A program made the translations under genes and the position numbers. This document shows, one piece after another, positions 1-10,029 of a DNA stretch of 64,000 nt. Source of the DNA: Verticillium longisporum. Lineage: Eukaryota > Ascomycota > Sordariomycetes > Glomerellales > Plectosphaerellaceae. Every line of letters begins with the position of its first letter. The stretch's first letter is position 1. The DNA is taken from assembly GCA_019188255.1 (NCBI GenBank), contig JAETXT010000001.1, positions 7,440,001 to 7,504,000 on the forward strand, read 5' to 3'. The notes beneath the pieces are model-generated. The model had not been told where the DNA came from and did no database searches. It worked only from the letters and a program-made list of their open reading frames with translations.

Positions 1-2
1 GG

Positions 3-1122
3 TGCATTGACGGTCATGACAAGCTCAAGGCATACGGATTCGAGATATACGCCGCAATCGACGCGTACTCACGCAACATCATCTGGTTCTATGTCGGTCA
101 CTCTGCCTCAACCGCTCTAAGCGTCCTGAAGCAGTACTTGACCGCATGTGATGCCTATGGCTTCCGGCCATGGTATCTGCAGGCAGACAAAGGCAGTGAA
201 ACGCCACTGATTGCAGCAGCCCATTGGAACTTTGCTATGACCGCAGACGGGCGTGTGGAGTGGAATGGACAGGTCTTCCAGCAGGGAACGCGCCTGAAGG
301 ACTCGTACAAGGCAGCCCCCAGTACAAAGAACGTCAAGATCGAAAGCTGGTGGGAGCGCATGCTGCATGTGTCTTCCCGGCAGTGGGTTGATTACTTTGG
401 GGAGCTCGCCAGAGACGGAGATTTCGACGGTGACATGCTGGAGGATCAGATTGCCATCTACGCCGTCTTCGAAGATATATTACGCCAAGAACTCTTCGAC
501 TTCGTGGAGGCGTGGAATCTTCATCGAATCCGCCTTCAGAAGAACCGTCCGCACGTGGTTCACGGCCAGCCCTGGATGAACTACCACTACCCGGATCCAG
601 ATAAGGCATGCAACTGGGGCATCCCCATCGACCGCTCCGTTCTCGACGAAATGCAGCGACCATTGGCTGATATCGACATCAGTACGTGTTTGGAGCCAGA
701 GACAAGAGCTTGGTGCCGTCAAGTTCTCGTCGAAATGGGCTACGACGAGGTAGTCCTAGGGACTAACCAGGAGTCGGACAAGTTGCGGCCTTTCAAGCGT
801 TTCTACCTTGGACTCCGAGACAGAATCATTCAACACATCGAAAGTGGCCGGCAACCTGCACTTGCATATCGTAAAGCGCCAACAGGGGGCGTCGCTGAAT
901 ATGTAAGTCATTATGTTTTCTTTGCGGTTTGACCAATCTAAAGGAGTCTAGCAAGCATTATATGAGCGAGCAAATCAAGCCCGTGGAGATGAGCTTGGAG
1001 ATGGAGAACCAGCAGAGCAACCACTTGTTGAGTTGGGATATGAGGACGAAGAAGGAAACGACTTGGAGGGAATAAGTGATGACGGGGAGGACAGCGAGAG
1101 TTCAAATGCGGAACCCGAGTAG
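3..1122 (+). CDS. DDE integrase core-domain protein, 3' part (5' end outside window)
   Basis: The reading frame is open from base 3 and spliced: exon 3-902, intron 903-951 (GTAAGT donor, TAG acceptor), exon 952-1122, giving 356 visible residues and a TAG stop. The fold is that of a retroviral-type integrase/transposase. A first Asp lies in IDGHDKL (bases 9-11), a second in LQADKGSE (186-188), and a candidate Glu in VKIESWWERM (342-344). The motifs match the family of fungal and animal proteins annotated as integrase core domain, which I know from memory. The C-terminal exon is acidic (EDEEGND, DDGEDSES). If active it would join DNA ends in the nucleus. It converges on an unknown gene at 1278-2612, so the two may belong to one element. 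The start codon and any terminal repeat on the left are outside the window. No break was seen in the visible part. Confidence 0.75.
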
Positions 1123-1277
1123 TCAATTTGCACTTTTCTTATATCGAACAACAAATGTCGCGGGAATCTTCGTTCCTTTGAAGCGTGTGGAGTATGCTGG
1201 AGGAAGGACCCCAGCAATATCGGTGTCGAACAGTCGGGCTTGATCACTCCCAGAGATTTGGATAATGGACTCCAGAG

Positions 1278-2612
1278 CTACCTGCTAGTGTCAGCACTTG
1301 ACTCGAAAAGGAGATCATTGGTCTCTAACAGACACCGGACCACAGCTCGCTTACCATCCTTGTCGTCTATTTCGTCTCCGTCATCTATCGTGACTTCACT
1401 CCTCTCATGGTCAGGGACGCTGTCGGCCATCGGATCATGAAGCAGATCGTCCACTTCACTGAGATCTACCACGTCGTCATGCACAACAATCTCATCGGCA
1501 ATACTTTCAAATCCTTCCTCTGTCGGATTCTGGCAGGAGGCAGCCGGGATGGGCTCTGCTGGCCTCAGCTTGTCGTGTGCCTCCTTCTTCACTAGATCCG
1601 TTGTCCCTGCTTTAGCCTCTTTTTTGGTACGTTCCTCCTGTTTGATGCGCTTTTTACGATTGGGGGCAGGGCTTGTGTCTTCTTGCTTGACCTTCCTCTT
1701 CTTCTCTTCCTTGACTGGCGTTGAATATTCCTCCGGCCTCAGCGGTGTGACTGGCTCCTGTTTATCGATTACATCCGTGGATGTAAGGACGACGAGCACC
1801 TTCAACTGTCCTGCTTGGTTGTTCCCGAAGTGCCCCGACGCAAGCATACTCGACGGACTCGTGTATTTGTCGGTGTGGGGAGCCGTGACAATCTTCTTAC
1901 CAGAGAAACTCGAAGCGTAAGAAAGACTCCAGAGGTCTCTGTTCGTAAGATCGATTGTGGGCGGGAGTGGACGGAGATGGTCGAACAATATGGCCGTAAA
2001 TGAGGGCCAAGTTAGTAGATCTGCCGAGGAAAACTTGATTACTGTGTCTTTCAGTGGCAGCACCGTCTCCGGAATATCCACTGCAAGCCCGTTAAGATAC
2101 CTGGTCTCCAGGCTCACAAGCAGGAGACTTATGTGTACCCATTGGTATCCCGTCCGATGCCTCGTAGGCTTTCTGGAGTTGGCCTTTGAATTTTGAATGG
2201 CCCGACTGGCCGCTGATGCCACCGTCATAAACTGGGGGTTGGCCGACAGCTCAGGAGGAGGTATGCGTGCTCGAGTATTCATCGCACCAGGGGTGGACAT
2301 GCCGTTGAGGAGTTGTTGAGCAGTACGCCCAATGCCGACAGTTCCTACAGGCTTCGGTTTGTCACGCAGCAACTGGCTTGCTGGACTGATTGGCCGGGGT
2401 GGCGGAGAGTCTTCAACCTCCACCACCTCATCGTACGGACCCGGAAGCGCTGGAGTTTTTGACCTGGCCTGATGCTGGAGCTGAAAGGGGTTGGCCAGGC
2501 CGCAGCGGCCGCAATAGTTCGCGTCCAGATATATGGTGGTGAAGAGTTCATGGTGCTTCTTTCCAGCTTGAATGCAGTAGACATGCTCGGGGGGGATCTT
2601 GGGAGTGTCCAT
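1278..2612 (-). CDS. Unknown 444-residue protein, lysine/acid-rich, convergent to the integrase
   Basis: A single uninterrupted frame starts at an ATG (2610-2612) and runs to 1278. I do not recognise the family. The N-terminus has one Cys-x2-Cys pair (YCGRCGL) shortly after a Cys/His-containing stretch (YCIQAGKKHHE), which could form part of a zinc site. The middle, about residues 155-260, looks globular. The C-terminal third is charged and low in complexity, with runs such as KEEKKRKVKQE and NRKKRIKQEE that look like nuclear localisation signals, then an acidic tail. It ends 155 bases from the stop of the integrase gene and faces it tail to tail. A DNA-binding or accessory protein of the same element is possible, but that is inference. 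It could also be an unrelated host gene. Confidence 0.55.
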   Translation of the reverse strand: MDTPKIPPEHVYCIQAGKKHHELFTTIYLDANYCGRCGLANPFQLQHQARSKTPALPGPYDEVVEVEDSPPPRPISPASQLLRDKPKPVGTVGIGRTAQQLLNGMSTPGAMNTRARIPPPELSANPQFMTVASAASRAIQNSKANSRKPTRHRTGYQWVHISLLLVSLETRYLNGLAVDIPETVLPLKDTVIKFSSADLLTWPSFTAILFDHLRPLPPTIDLTNRDLWSLSYASSFSGKKIVTAPHTDKYTSPSSMLASGHFGNNQAGQLKVLVVLTSTDVIDKQEPVTPLRPEEYSTPVKEEKKRKVKQEDTSPAPNRKKRIKQEERTKKEAKAGTTDLVKKEAHDKLRPAEPIPAASCQNPTEEGFESIADEIVVHDDVVDLSEVDDLLHDPMADSVPDHERSEVTIDDGDEIDDKDGKRAVVRCLLETNDLLFESSADTSR

Positions 2613-3337
2613 TTTGGTAAAAATTGAGGTGATGAGAGTCGGAAAGGGGGGTAAAGGGGAAGAGTCAGTTTCGACTGAGGTTTTAATCTCATAAGAGCCA
2701 CGATATCGCCCTTCCCGAATGAAGTCGCTAGACTCATTTAAGCAGGAGGTTGCGGCGCTAGTCCGCTGCTGGTCGGCAGCGGGATTACTGCGCTGACCCC
2801 AATGGGCTCATCAAGATGCCTCTCATCATGAGCGAAAAGGGAATGTGCAGCCAGGCTTTTGCAATGCCTGAAATAGATGATTTTGAATACCCAAAGCAGA
2901 AATTAGCTTGTGTGATGGTCTTTTTTCGTGAGGGGGTTATTAGCAACCCTGATCGTGTCCTGGTAAGGGCATTGTAGGTATCTCGGGGAACTGTCCACCG
3001 TCCAACAGTTGTGGTGGTGGCTGTGAATTTCGACCAGTGCCCGCGCGAGCCCGCTGCTAGTCCGCGGTACATCTCTCAGACCAACGTGACGTACCCCGAT
3101 GACTAAGGGGTAGGCCCCCTAAACCCAAATGGAAACGACCAGGGGTTTTGCAACAGTCCTCCCTATCGCCCACCGTAGAAGACTGTAGAATCTAATGCAG
3201 ACTGTCCGCCATACCCACTTCACCCGTCTTTTACACGTTTCCTTCTTCTTCTTCCAACTAATCTTTCGTTGTGGCCCGAAAACCGCTGCTCATCCCGCTG
3301 CCTCGAACACCTCCCTACCTCCTCACCGGTCTGGCTG
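2613..3337. other. Gene-free stretch
   Basis: No convincing coding region was found. Short open frames on the minus strand (for example 2785-3072) have no recognisable motif. The stretch contains the presumed promoter of the minus-strand gene ending at 1278 and a pyrimidine-rich run near 3240-3260. Confidence 0.4.
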
Positions 3338-3520
3338 TGTTACGGGATAAGACCCGTGGCGTATTAGGCCGTAGGCCTATACGGTTATCTTCATGAATGT
3401 AGCTCAATTGAATCCCAACGTTGATTCAATACGTATCCTTTGGCTCAATTGGATGGCGCTGTGTTCGCTTACGGCCGTGTGAGAGCTGCCACTAAGCCCT
3501 TCTAGGGCCAGTCCGTAACA
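3338..3520. repeat. Short solo LTR, 183 bp, with 5-bp target duplication
   Basis: It begins TGTTACGG and ends CCGTAACA, a perfect 8-bp terminal inverted repeat with the TG...CA ends required by retroviral-type integrases. It is flanked on both sides by GGCTG (3333-3337 and 3521-3525), the 5-bp duplication expected of LTR-retrotransposon insertion. No internal retrotransposon sequence is present, so this is a solo LTR left by LTR-LTR recombination. The small size fits a Copia-type element, but the superfamily is an inference. Confidence 0.85.
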
Positions 3521-3637
3521 GGCTGCAGCACCCCGCACCTATTTGGCGCGCTATCTCCTCACCTAACTCCTTGTTGACGAACCTAATCTCTCCTTGCTAC
3601 GTGACATCTGGCTTAACGTTGCTCACCCCTCACTGGG

Positions 3638-4070
3638 TGTAACGCCCCAGCCCGGTCGTCACCAGGACACCAGGCAGGACACCCCGCAGGCGATCGGACG
3701 CGCCGCACGGACCCACAGGATCACTCACGTGACCGTGACCAGATCACGATTCTCAAAGTGATCCGGTCACTAACCACACCGTGACCCAAGCAACAGGATC
3801 ACGACAAGAAAGGTGAGCCATCCAACATGGACTCACCAACCCAACACGACAAGGACAGAATGACAGGTATATAAGGACGGGCATTCGGTACTTGTAGATA
3901 CATTCTTTCTCACGACAGTGATCAATCTAAGTCTTACCTTGTATCCATTGTAACGAGTGCGCAACGCCTTACGACACCACATCGTCTCAGAGTCACAACC
4001 TAAGCTTCTGCAAACAGCAACCCTAACCCTCTGACAGTGTTCCCCCTTCGGAAGCTGCCAGGTCGTAACA
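3638..4070 (+). repeat. Solo LTR, 433 bp, nested in the Fot1 left inverted repeat
   Basis: It starts TGTAACGCCCC and ends GGTCGTAACA (TG...CA) and is flanked by the 5-bp duplication CTGGG (3633-3637 and 4071-4075). A TATATAAGG box lies at 3868-3875, as expected for the promoter in the U3 part of an LTR. The preceding 170 bases are rich in GTGATC/GATCAC motifs. It sits 22 bases inside the end of the Fot1 element, so it inserted later. Its size and TATA position suggest a Gypsy-type element, but the superfamily is inferred. Confidence 0.85.
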
Positions 4071-4114
4071 CTGGGCCACCCCAAAACCCAACCACCAAAA
4101 TGCAGACCCTCCCT

Positions 4115-5749
4115 TCAACCCGAGTTTTCAGCCCGTTCCGATGCAACGACAATACAGTCCTCCGGCTCACTAGGTAATTCAGGCTCGTTGATTTCATCTA
4201 TACCATCTTCTTTATCACCTGCCTCAACCTAGGCCCTGTGGATAGCCTCGATATCGGCAAACTTCGAATTCGGGCTGATTCGGACCTTCTTCTTTTTCCT
4301 AGGCCTGGCCTGTTCCAGCTGCTGTTTTAGAACCTGAATCCTGCGTTTCTGGGTAGCTAGAACGTAGTCCTTTTCTTCGAAGTCTTTCTGGACCTTACGG
4401 AATAGTAACCGTTGTGTACTGGTAGGTTGATCTAGCTGATTGAATTGGGCTAGTTGGGCCTGTAGATCGACTGTCTTCTTTGGGGTTGACCATGCGACTG
4501 AAGATGTAGCTGTTTCATGTATCTGGATAGCCCTAGACCCAAGGGCCCTATCCAGTATAGAGTCGACCCTGCTAGTCGCGTTGGTGGAATTCTCAAGTAG
4601 TAGAGGGCTGAGGAGGGGTCGGGCCATCGATGCTGGCCAAAGACCAGTCGATTTCCACCCACTGCGTATATTCTGGGCCGTAAAAGTTGATTGCCGTGCC
4701 TTCCTATAGCAGGTAAGGAAATTCCTTTTCCCTATTACAGTAGAATCGTTCCACTGCTCCTCTTTTCTATAGGCTGCTTTCAGGGGACCAAAAACTGACT
4801 GATCGAGAGGTTCAGGACGTGGGAGGTATGGGGAGGTAGGGAAACCAGATGGATATTGTTACTATAGCAGAGATACATGAATTCTGTTGTTTCGTGACTG
4901 CCGTGCCCATCTAGGATAATTAGCCTAGTTGTAGAAGGGTCGGTTGGTTGGGTGGATGGGATGAAGATTTCCTTAAGCCAGTACACTGCTGTATCGTTTT
5001 CGGTCCATCCGTTTTCAGTTGCAGTAAACTTCCAGTTGGTATAAGTCTGTAAACCTAAGGGAAACCACTGTTGTTGGACTGTTTTGCCTTTGAAAATAGC
5101 CAAGGAGGGAAGCGTTATGCCTGTTGCGCTGATACACTCAAGGACAGACGTCCAGGCTCTAGAACCAAGCTGCTTTTTCCGTAGATTCTGGGCTTCTGTC
5201 GATCCTAGGACCAGGCCATTTGACCCTCGGCCCTCTAAGATCCCAGTCTCATCCATATTATAACGGTTGACTGGTTGGATAGCCTTGATCTCAGGAATAG
5301 TAAGGAGACGGAACCGGTTCCTAATTACGTCAGTTGTCGCGCCGTTGATACGCTGGGAATCGATAGGCCTAGCCCTTTGGACCTTTATCGATGGGTTTCG
5401 AGCGGTAAATCCTTGGAACTAGTTCTTCCCAAGCGTCTGGGGGCCGCCTTGTAAGTGTAGGATTCGTTCTGCGAATTCCCTGTGATGGGTTGGTGGAAGC
5501 CCTAGGGCAGCCTGGATCCGTATCCATTCTACTAGGTGCTTTTCTTGCGTCGGGGATAGCTTCTGCTGGCTGGTAAAAGCTGTAGCCCTTGACTGGGCGC
5601 CTTGGACCCGACGGTGAAGGGTAGGTATTGGGATACCCCAGTGGATCGCAGCCTTCCGTATAGACTGCCCATTTGTAACGGCATCTAGAGCCTGGTTAAC
5701 TTCGTCTTCGGTATAGTTAGGTATTGTTAACTAAGGTAGTAGGATCCAT
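4115..5749 (-). pseudogene. Fot1/pogo-type transposase (DDE_1), broken
   Basis: Reading leftwards from an ATG at 5747-5749, all parts of a pogo-type transposase can be followed: N-terminal helix-turn-helix (IRKAAIHWGIPIPTLHRRV), CENP-B-type second DNA-binding domain (EKHLVEWIRIQAALGLP), DDE catalytic core (NMDETGI, IILDGHGSH, LPPHTSHVL), a basic coiled-coil-like C-terminus (RPRKKKKVR) and an acidic end with EDCIVV. At least four lesions kill it: a frameshift about 20 bases after the start, a TAG replacing the expected Trp in the GKN-FQGF segment (near 5418), a one-base deletion after HTSHVL (near 4820), and a TAG at 4229 before the natural TGA at 4115-4117. Two of the nonsense codons are G-to-A type changes, as in repeat-induced point mutation. 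Confidence 0.85.
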
Positions 5750-5837
5750 AATATGGAAGAAATCGTAGTAGAATTGATGAAGATACGGTAGGTGGAAGGG
5801 AGGGGGTTGGGGTGTCTCGGAAGTAGGTGAGCAACGT

Positions 5838-6527
5838 TAAATGGCCGAAATTGACGAAGGATGAATGTGGCAGTCGCCTGCTTTCGACTTTGACCCACGA
5901 AGCATATATTCATGATCCACTGTACAGACACTCTTGCTTTTGGGTACATCAGCATCATCAACATGTCATTCAATATGCTCTTGACGATTCCCCTTGCCTT
6001 GCCCCTATCCGGTGCCCATTCGTGGGTCGAGCGCCTCAAATAGGGCCGGTTGAGGAGACCGGCACTCATGCTGACAGTATCATCGAGAGAAGCATCAAAA
6101 GATGAGACGTGCTTTTTACTTGGATATGGTGGCAAAGGAGGGCCAGGATTCTTTTGCTGGGTTCAGTACAGCAGTTTTGAGATTAGGCGTTGTGGCAGCC
6201 GTCGCGATGGACGTCACGGCGGAACATCGATATTTGATTAGACAGTAAGCCTCAGATGGCATTTCCAAGAATGGACCACGATTTCCCAATGTTCATTGCT
6301 ATGTCACATTACGGTGGAGTAGCACCCAAGCTGGGCGGCAAGGAGTAAAGAGTCAATCGCCTTTCCCCACTGAGACAGGATGTTTTTCACTGACCCATGA
6401 TATCATCACAATGACCGCATCGAGGTCGGCACCCGCTCGTCGGACCAGAATATCCGCAATCAAGTCGTTTCCCACTTTGCTCCGTGCAGCACAGGTCTGC
6501 CCCTTAAGTGGCCAGTATTAAAAGCCC
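5838..6527. other. Gene-free stretch with a short dispersed repeat
   Basis: No supported gene was found. Bases 5865-5914 match 9741-9790 at 44 of 50 positions. The last 150 bases would contain the promoter of the zinc-cluster gene that begins near 6528 or 6639. Confidence 0.4.
5865..5914 (+). repeat. 50-bp repeat, copy 1
   Basis: It matches 9741-9790 at 44 of 50 positions, sharing the core GCCTGCTTTCGACTTTG and CCCACGAAGCATA. It starts 28 bases beyond the right end of the Fot1 element, while the second copy abuts the left end of the MULE. The origin is unknown. Confidence 0.6.
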
Positions 6528-9009
6528 ATGTCGAGAAACATGTATCTTGCTCGAGACTCCTGCGTCACATCGTCATTTGTCCTTGTCCCCAAAACCAATG
6601 CTCACGACTGCTTTGGCCCATCTTGGCCTATAGTGCAAATGTCATCCCATATACCCCGCCAGAATCGCCATCGACGAATCCTGCCAACACCAGCTGAAAG
6701 GCCGCCAATTACCCCGGGGGCATCGGCGTCCAGCTCGGATCAAACGACGCGACGGGCGACGCGCCAGCAGGCGCCCGCGGCTTGCCAGGAGTGTCGCAAG
6801 CAAAAGACCAAGGTATAGCGATGCCCTCTTGATTTTTGTTTTTGATCGCGTGTGACGTGCGATTCCTATAGTGCTCTGCCCACCGGCCAAAGTGTCTGCG
6901 CTGCTGGCGCCTTAGTAAAGAGTGCGTCTACGACACGGCCCAGCTCGAGACCCCGCGCCAGTCGCTGCAACGCAAGCACGGCGAGCTCGAAGCCCGTAAC
7001 TCTAACCTCGAGCATCTCTTCGGCTTCCTACGAGACGGGCCTGAAGCGGACGTCGCTACCGTCGTGCGCCGGCTGCGCGAGGGCGCCGACCTCGACAACT
7101 TGGGGATGCATATTCGCGACGGCGACCTGTTGCTGCAGATGGCCGTGAGGCCCGACATGACGTACATCTACACTTTTCCCTACGCCAAGAACATGCCTGC
7201 TGCGCTCGCACAGGACTCTTCCATACCCTATGTGAAGTCTTTACTCTGCCAGAACACCGTGGGCCTCCTGGAACACCCCCAAAATGCGCGAGAGGAGGAG
7301 CAGGACTGGCAGAAGGTGTATCGTATCCCGTTCCACGGGGTCGAGCTTGTAGACCCTCGCATCGAAAGAATACACGGTTCGAGATGGACGTTCATCACCG
7401 TGGCGGACAGTATTACGCGGCGGCTGGTCAGGTTGTACTTTATCCTGCAACACCCGTTTTACACGTTCTTCCAGAAAAATCTATTTCTCGAAGACTTGGC
7501 TTCTGGGAGGGAGCGGTACTGTACGCCGCTGCTATTTAATGCCGTCATGGCCGAAGCTTGTGTGAGTCTGAGGTTCCTTTTATTCTTCGCGGCGCATATA
7601 CTGACCTTGGGTCGAACAATCCAGCATAGCTACAGCGCCATTTCGGAGCGATACCGCTTCTGGGACCCGAAGAAGCTGACGTACCAGTTTATGGCCGAGG
7701 CGAGAAGACTATGGGAAATCGAGATGAAGTCTAGGGAGGACCGAATCACCACCGTCCAGGCTTCCATGGTGCTCTGTGCCGGATACTCGACGACAGGCCT
7801 GGATCAACTTGGCGCGGACTACCTTGTTCAGGGCACCAGGATGGCCGAACGAATGCAGATATTCGGATCTCTAGACCACGTCAAGAATCCGTTCCGCCGT
7901 AAGGTGTACGCCATGACGGCCTGGGCCCTTTTCGGATATCAGGGGTACGTCGCGACCACTCTCCATGTCCAAAGACTCGAACTATAGGTAGCTAACATTT
8001 TCTGCGCCTGAATAGCATGTTCGCCTTTCACATGTGGCAGCAGCCTCTGCTCACTGAGCCTCCAATGGAGCCGCTGGCCGATGTCAGCCTCAGTACCGAG
8101 AAGTACGGAGAGGTCTGGGTCAAGTATCCTCACTCGCAATCGCTGACGCCTGTGCATTTCGGCGAGTCGTTTGTTGCGTTCAGTCAGCTCCGGACCATCA
8201 TGGGGCAGATCGCAGATCTCGCTGCGCGCAAGAGGGCGCAGGGACTGAAGTTCACGGCTGCGGATGCCGCCTTGTTCAGGACGACGTTGGTCGCGTGGTT
8301 CAACAGCTTGCCCCCTTTTTGTCGCCGGAATACGTCACGCTGCCCGCGCATCTGAAGATTCAGTAAGCCCATGACTTAATTTCTGTCGCTTTCTTACAGA
8401 CATATCATGCTGATCCTCTACAGCTTGCAATATCATAATATCATGCTCGGCCTCTACGACTCCCTCGCCGACCAGAGCGACGTCTCCCCGACGGCTACTT
8501 ACCGCGAGATATGCGTCCACTCGCGCCGGTGCCTCGACGTACTGCTACGCCTCTACTACCTCCGCCACGGCTTCGAGAGCTGGAATGATTCGCTGCCGAC
8601 CTGGCTTCTCTTCCTCGCGCAGCTGTGCGTCCGTGACCTCGCGCAGCAGGACGACCCGCTTTCCGACGAGGCCACCGTCTCGACGCTCATGCTGTGCGCC
8701 AAGGGCCTGCAGGATCAGGGACGCAGCCTGTACATAGCGAGAGTCTTCTTCAAGATGCTGCGGCTCGAGATGCCACCTGCGATCATGCATGAGCTGGACA
8801 GTCACGTCACGGAGATGGACGGCGATGACTCGAGCACGGGGACCGGGGCACATCATCTGAGGGCTAGCTGGCCGGTGAAGACTATTTCGATTTCGGAGGA
8901 GCCGGATCATCTGTGGGAGAGGCTGAGTTTGGAGGATAGAAGGATAGAAGGGCCGGAGGAGGAGGACGAGGATGAGACGGCAATTCCGAGTTCCGATAGA
9001 GGTCAGTAA
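6528..9009 (+). CDS. Zn2Cys6 transcription factor (nirA-like architecture), with one frameshift
   Basis: Five exons can be placed: 6639 (or 6528)-6812, 6872-7561, 7625-7944, 8016-8362 and 8424-9009. The zinc cluster is split by intron 1 and has perfect spacing: C-x2-C-x6-C (ACQECRKQKTK) then C-x6-C-x2-C-x6-C (CSAHRPKCLRC and RLSKECVYDT). It is followed by a coiled-coil-like linker (KHGELEARNSNLEHLFGFL) and the fungal-specific middle homology domain (YRFWDPKKLTYQFMAEARRLWE, FGYQGMFAFHMWQQP). The product would be about 705 residues, a nuclear DNA-binding regulator. The frame breaks at 8311-8320 (CCCCCTTTTT), where one base is missing. The spliced length is one base short of a multiple of three, so this is the only length error. 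The start at 6639 (MSSHIPR) seems more natural than 6528. The target genes are unknown. The frameshift is either decay or a homopolymer sequencing error. Confidence 0.8.
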
Positions 9010-9740
9010 AGGGAGTCTAGGTCTGAGGTCAGTGGCTCGGGTGTGCCGGCGAAACACTGAGGAAGAGGATTTGCGGATGCACTGTTTTAAACGTATGAAT
9101 AGCAAGTACCCTGCATATTTCAAGAATGCTTTATTTTATCTTCGAGTTAAAGGAGTGTCCTCTGCGAGATGTTTTGTTGTGTTTATGGGTGTGGTGCTTG
9201 CGGGGACTGGCGGTGTTGGAGGTTGATAGATCTTTGGGCATACTGGGAGCAGCAGCTAGACGGTGTTGATGATGGCGCCATGTTGGATTCCTGTTGGATG
9301 CAGAGTGTTTGGCTTGCAATTCGCATCCTTTAAAACCTGTTAGTGTTCGCAACTCGATTCACACAAACCCACGGCGAGAGATTGGTACTAGACTTCTTGG
9401 ATTGGCCTAGCGAGTACGATGTATCTGTGGCACCAGCCCTGTAGATGTATCACAATGACCTTGAAGGCCGGTCGTGGAGAAGCGAATGAACAGCTGCCGT
9501 GCGCCTCATCCTGCACTACGCAAGCTTCTCTCCGATCCCACCAAACTCTCGCTCAACTTTGCTTCCTTTTTGACAGGCCCGTCCGTGTTCGACTTCCGCA
9601 CACTCTGTGCTTCTCACCCACCCGTCTTGTCCTCCTTGTTCCCCTCATTTTCCCCTCCTCTCTCCACCATATACCGGTTTCTCCTCCGTTTTCCTCCCGC
9701 CCCTTTCCCTTTGCCCTCTCCTCTCACTCCCTGCCTTCTC
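9010..9740. other. Gene-free stretch, partly pyrimidine-rich
   Basis: It lies between the zinc-cluster gene and the MULE. Bases 9580-9740 are strongly C/T-rich on the plus strand and open in several frames, which is low complexity and not evidence of coding. Confidence 0.5.
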
Positions 9741-9790
9741 ATGTGGCCGTGGCCTGCTTTCGACTTTGCCCCACGAAGCATACATTTATG
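9741..9790 (+). repeat. 50-bp repeat, copy 2, abutting the MULE left end
   Basis: It is similar at 44 of 50 positions to 5865-5914. The similarity stops where the MULE inverted repeat begins. Confidence 0.6.
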
Positions 9791-9853
9791 GCAATTGATA
9801 GGGGGCATGGCAAATTGATACGCGGGCATGACCCTTGTTGGGGCATGATTTTT
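9790..9853 (+). repeat. MULE terminal inverted repeat, left
   Basis: It pairs with 13101-13164 in inverted orientation with only a few mismatches. Direct GGGCATG motifs recur about every 25 bases. Confidence 0.85.
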
Positions 9854-10029
9854 GGGCCTCTGATTCGTTAATTCTTTTTTGTTAGTGTTGGCAGAATTCT
9901 GCCGTAGCCTTAAGTACTTCAAGGCTATCATCTCCCTTAATCTCGGAGCTGACGCGACGCGACGTGATCAAGCCCACCAACAGCAAGCAAATCCACCATG
10001 GTCAAGCTTCGATAATTGGGAACTTCATC

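Larger units (their letters stand above)
3616..5837 (-). mobile_element. Fot1/pogo-type DNA transposon, interrupted by a solo LTR
   Basis: The left end reads ACGTTGCTCACC (3616-3627). The right end carries its exact reverse complement (5826-5837), followed by weaker similarity inwards. TA dinucleotides flank both ends (3614-3615 and 5838-5839), the target duplication of the Tc1/mariner/pogo superfamily. Without the nested LTR and its duplicated 5 bp the element is about 1.78 kb, the usual size of Fot1-like elements. It contains one dead transposase gene on the minus strand. The terminal repeats are diverged, so the insertion is not recent. Confidence 0.85.

Noticed and set aside
9419..9931. 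Several overlapping open frames of 60-150 codons in both strands
   Set aside because: They lie in a C/T-rich low-complexity stretch and the MULE left end; composition explains the openness and no motif is present.
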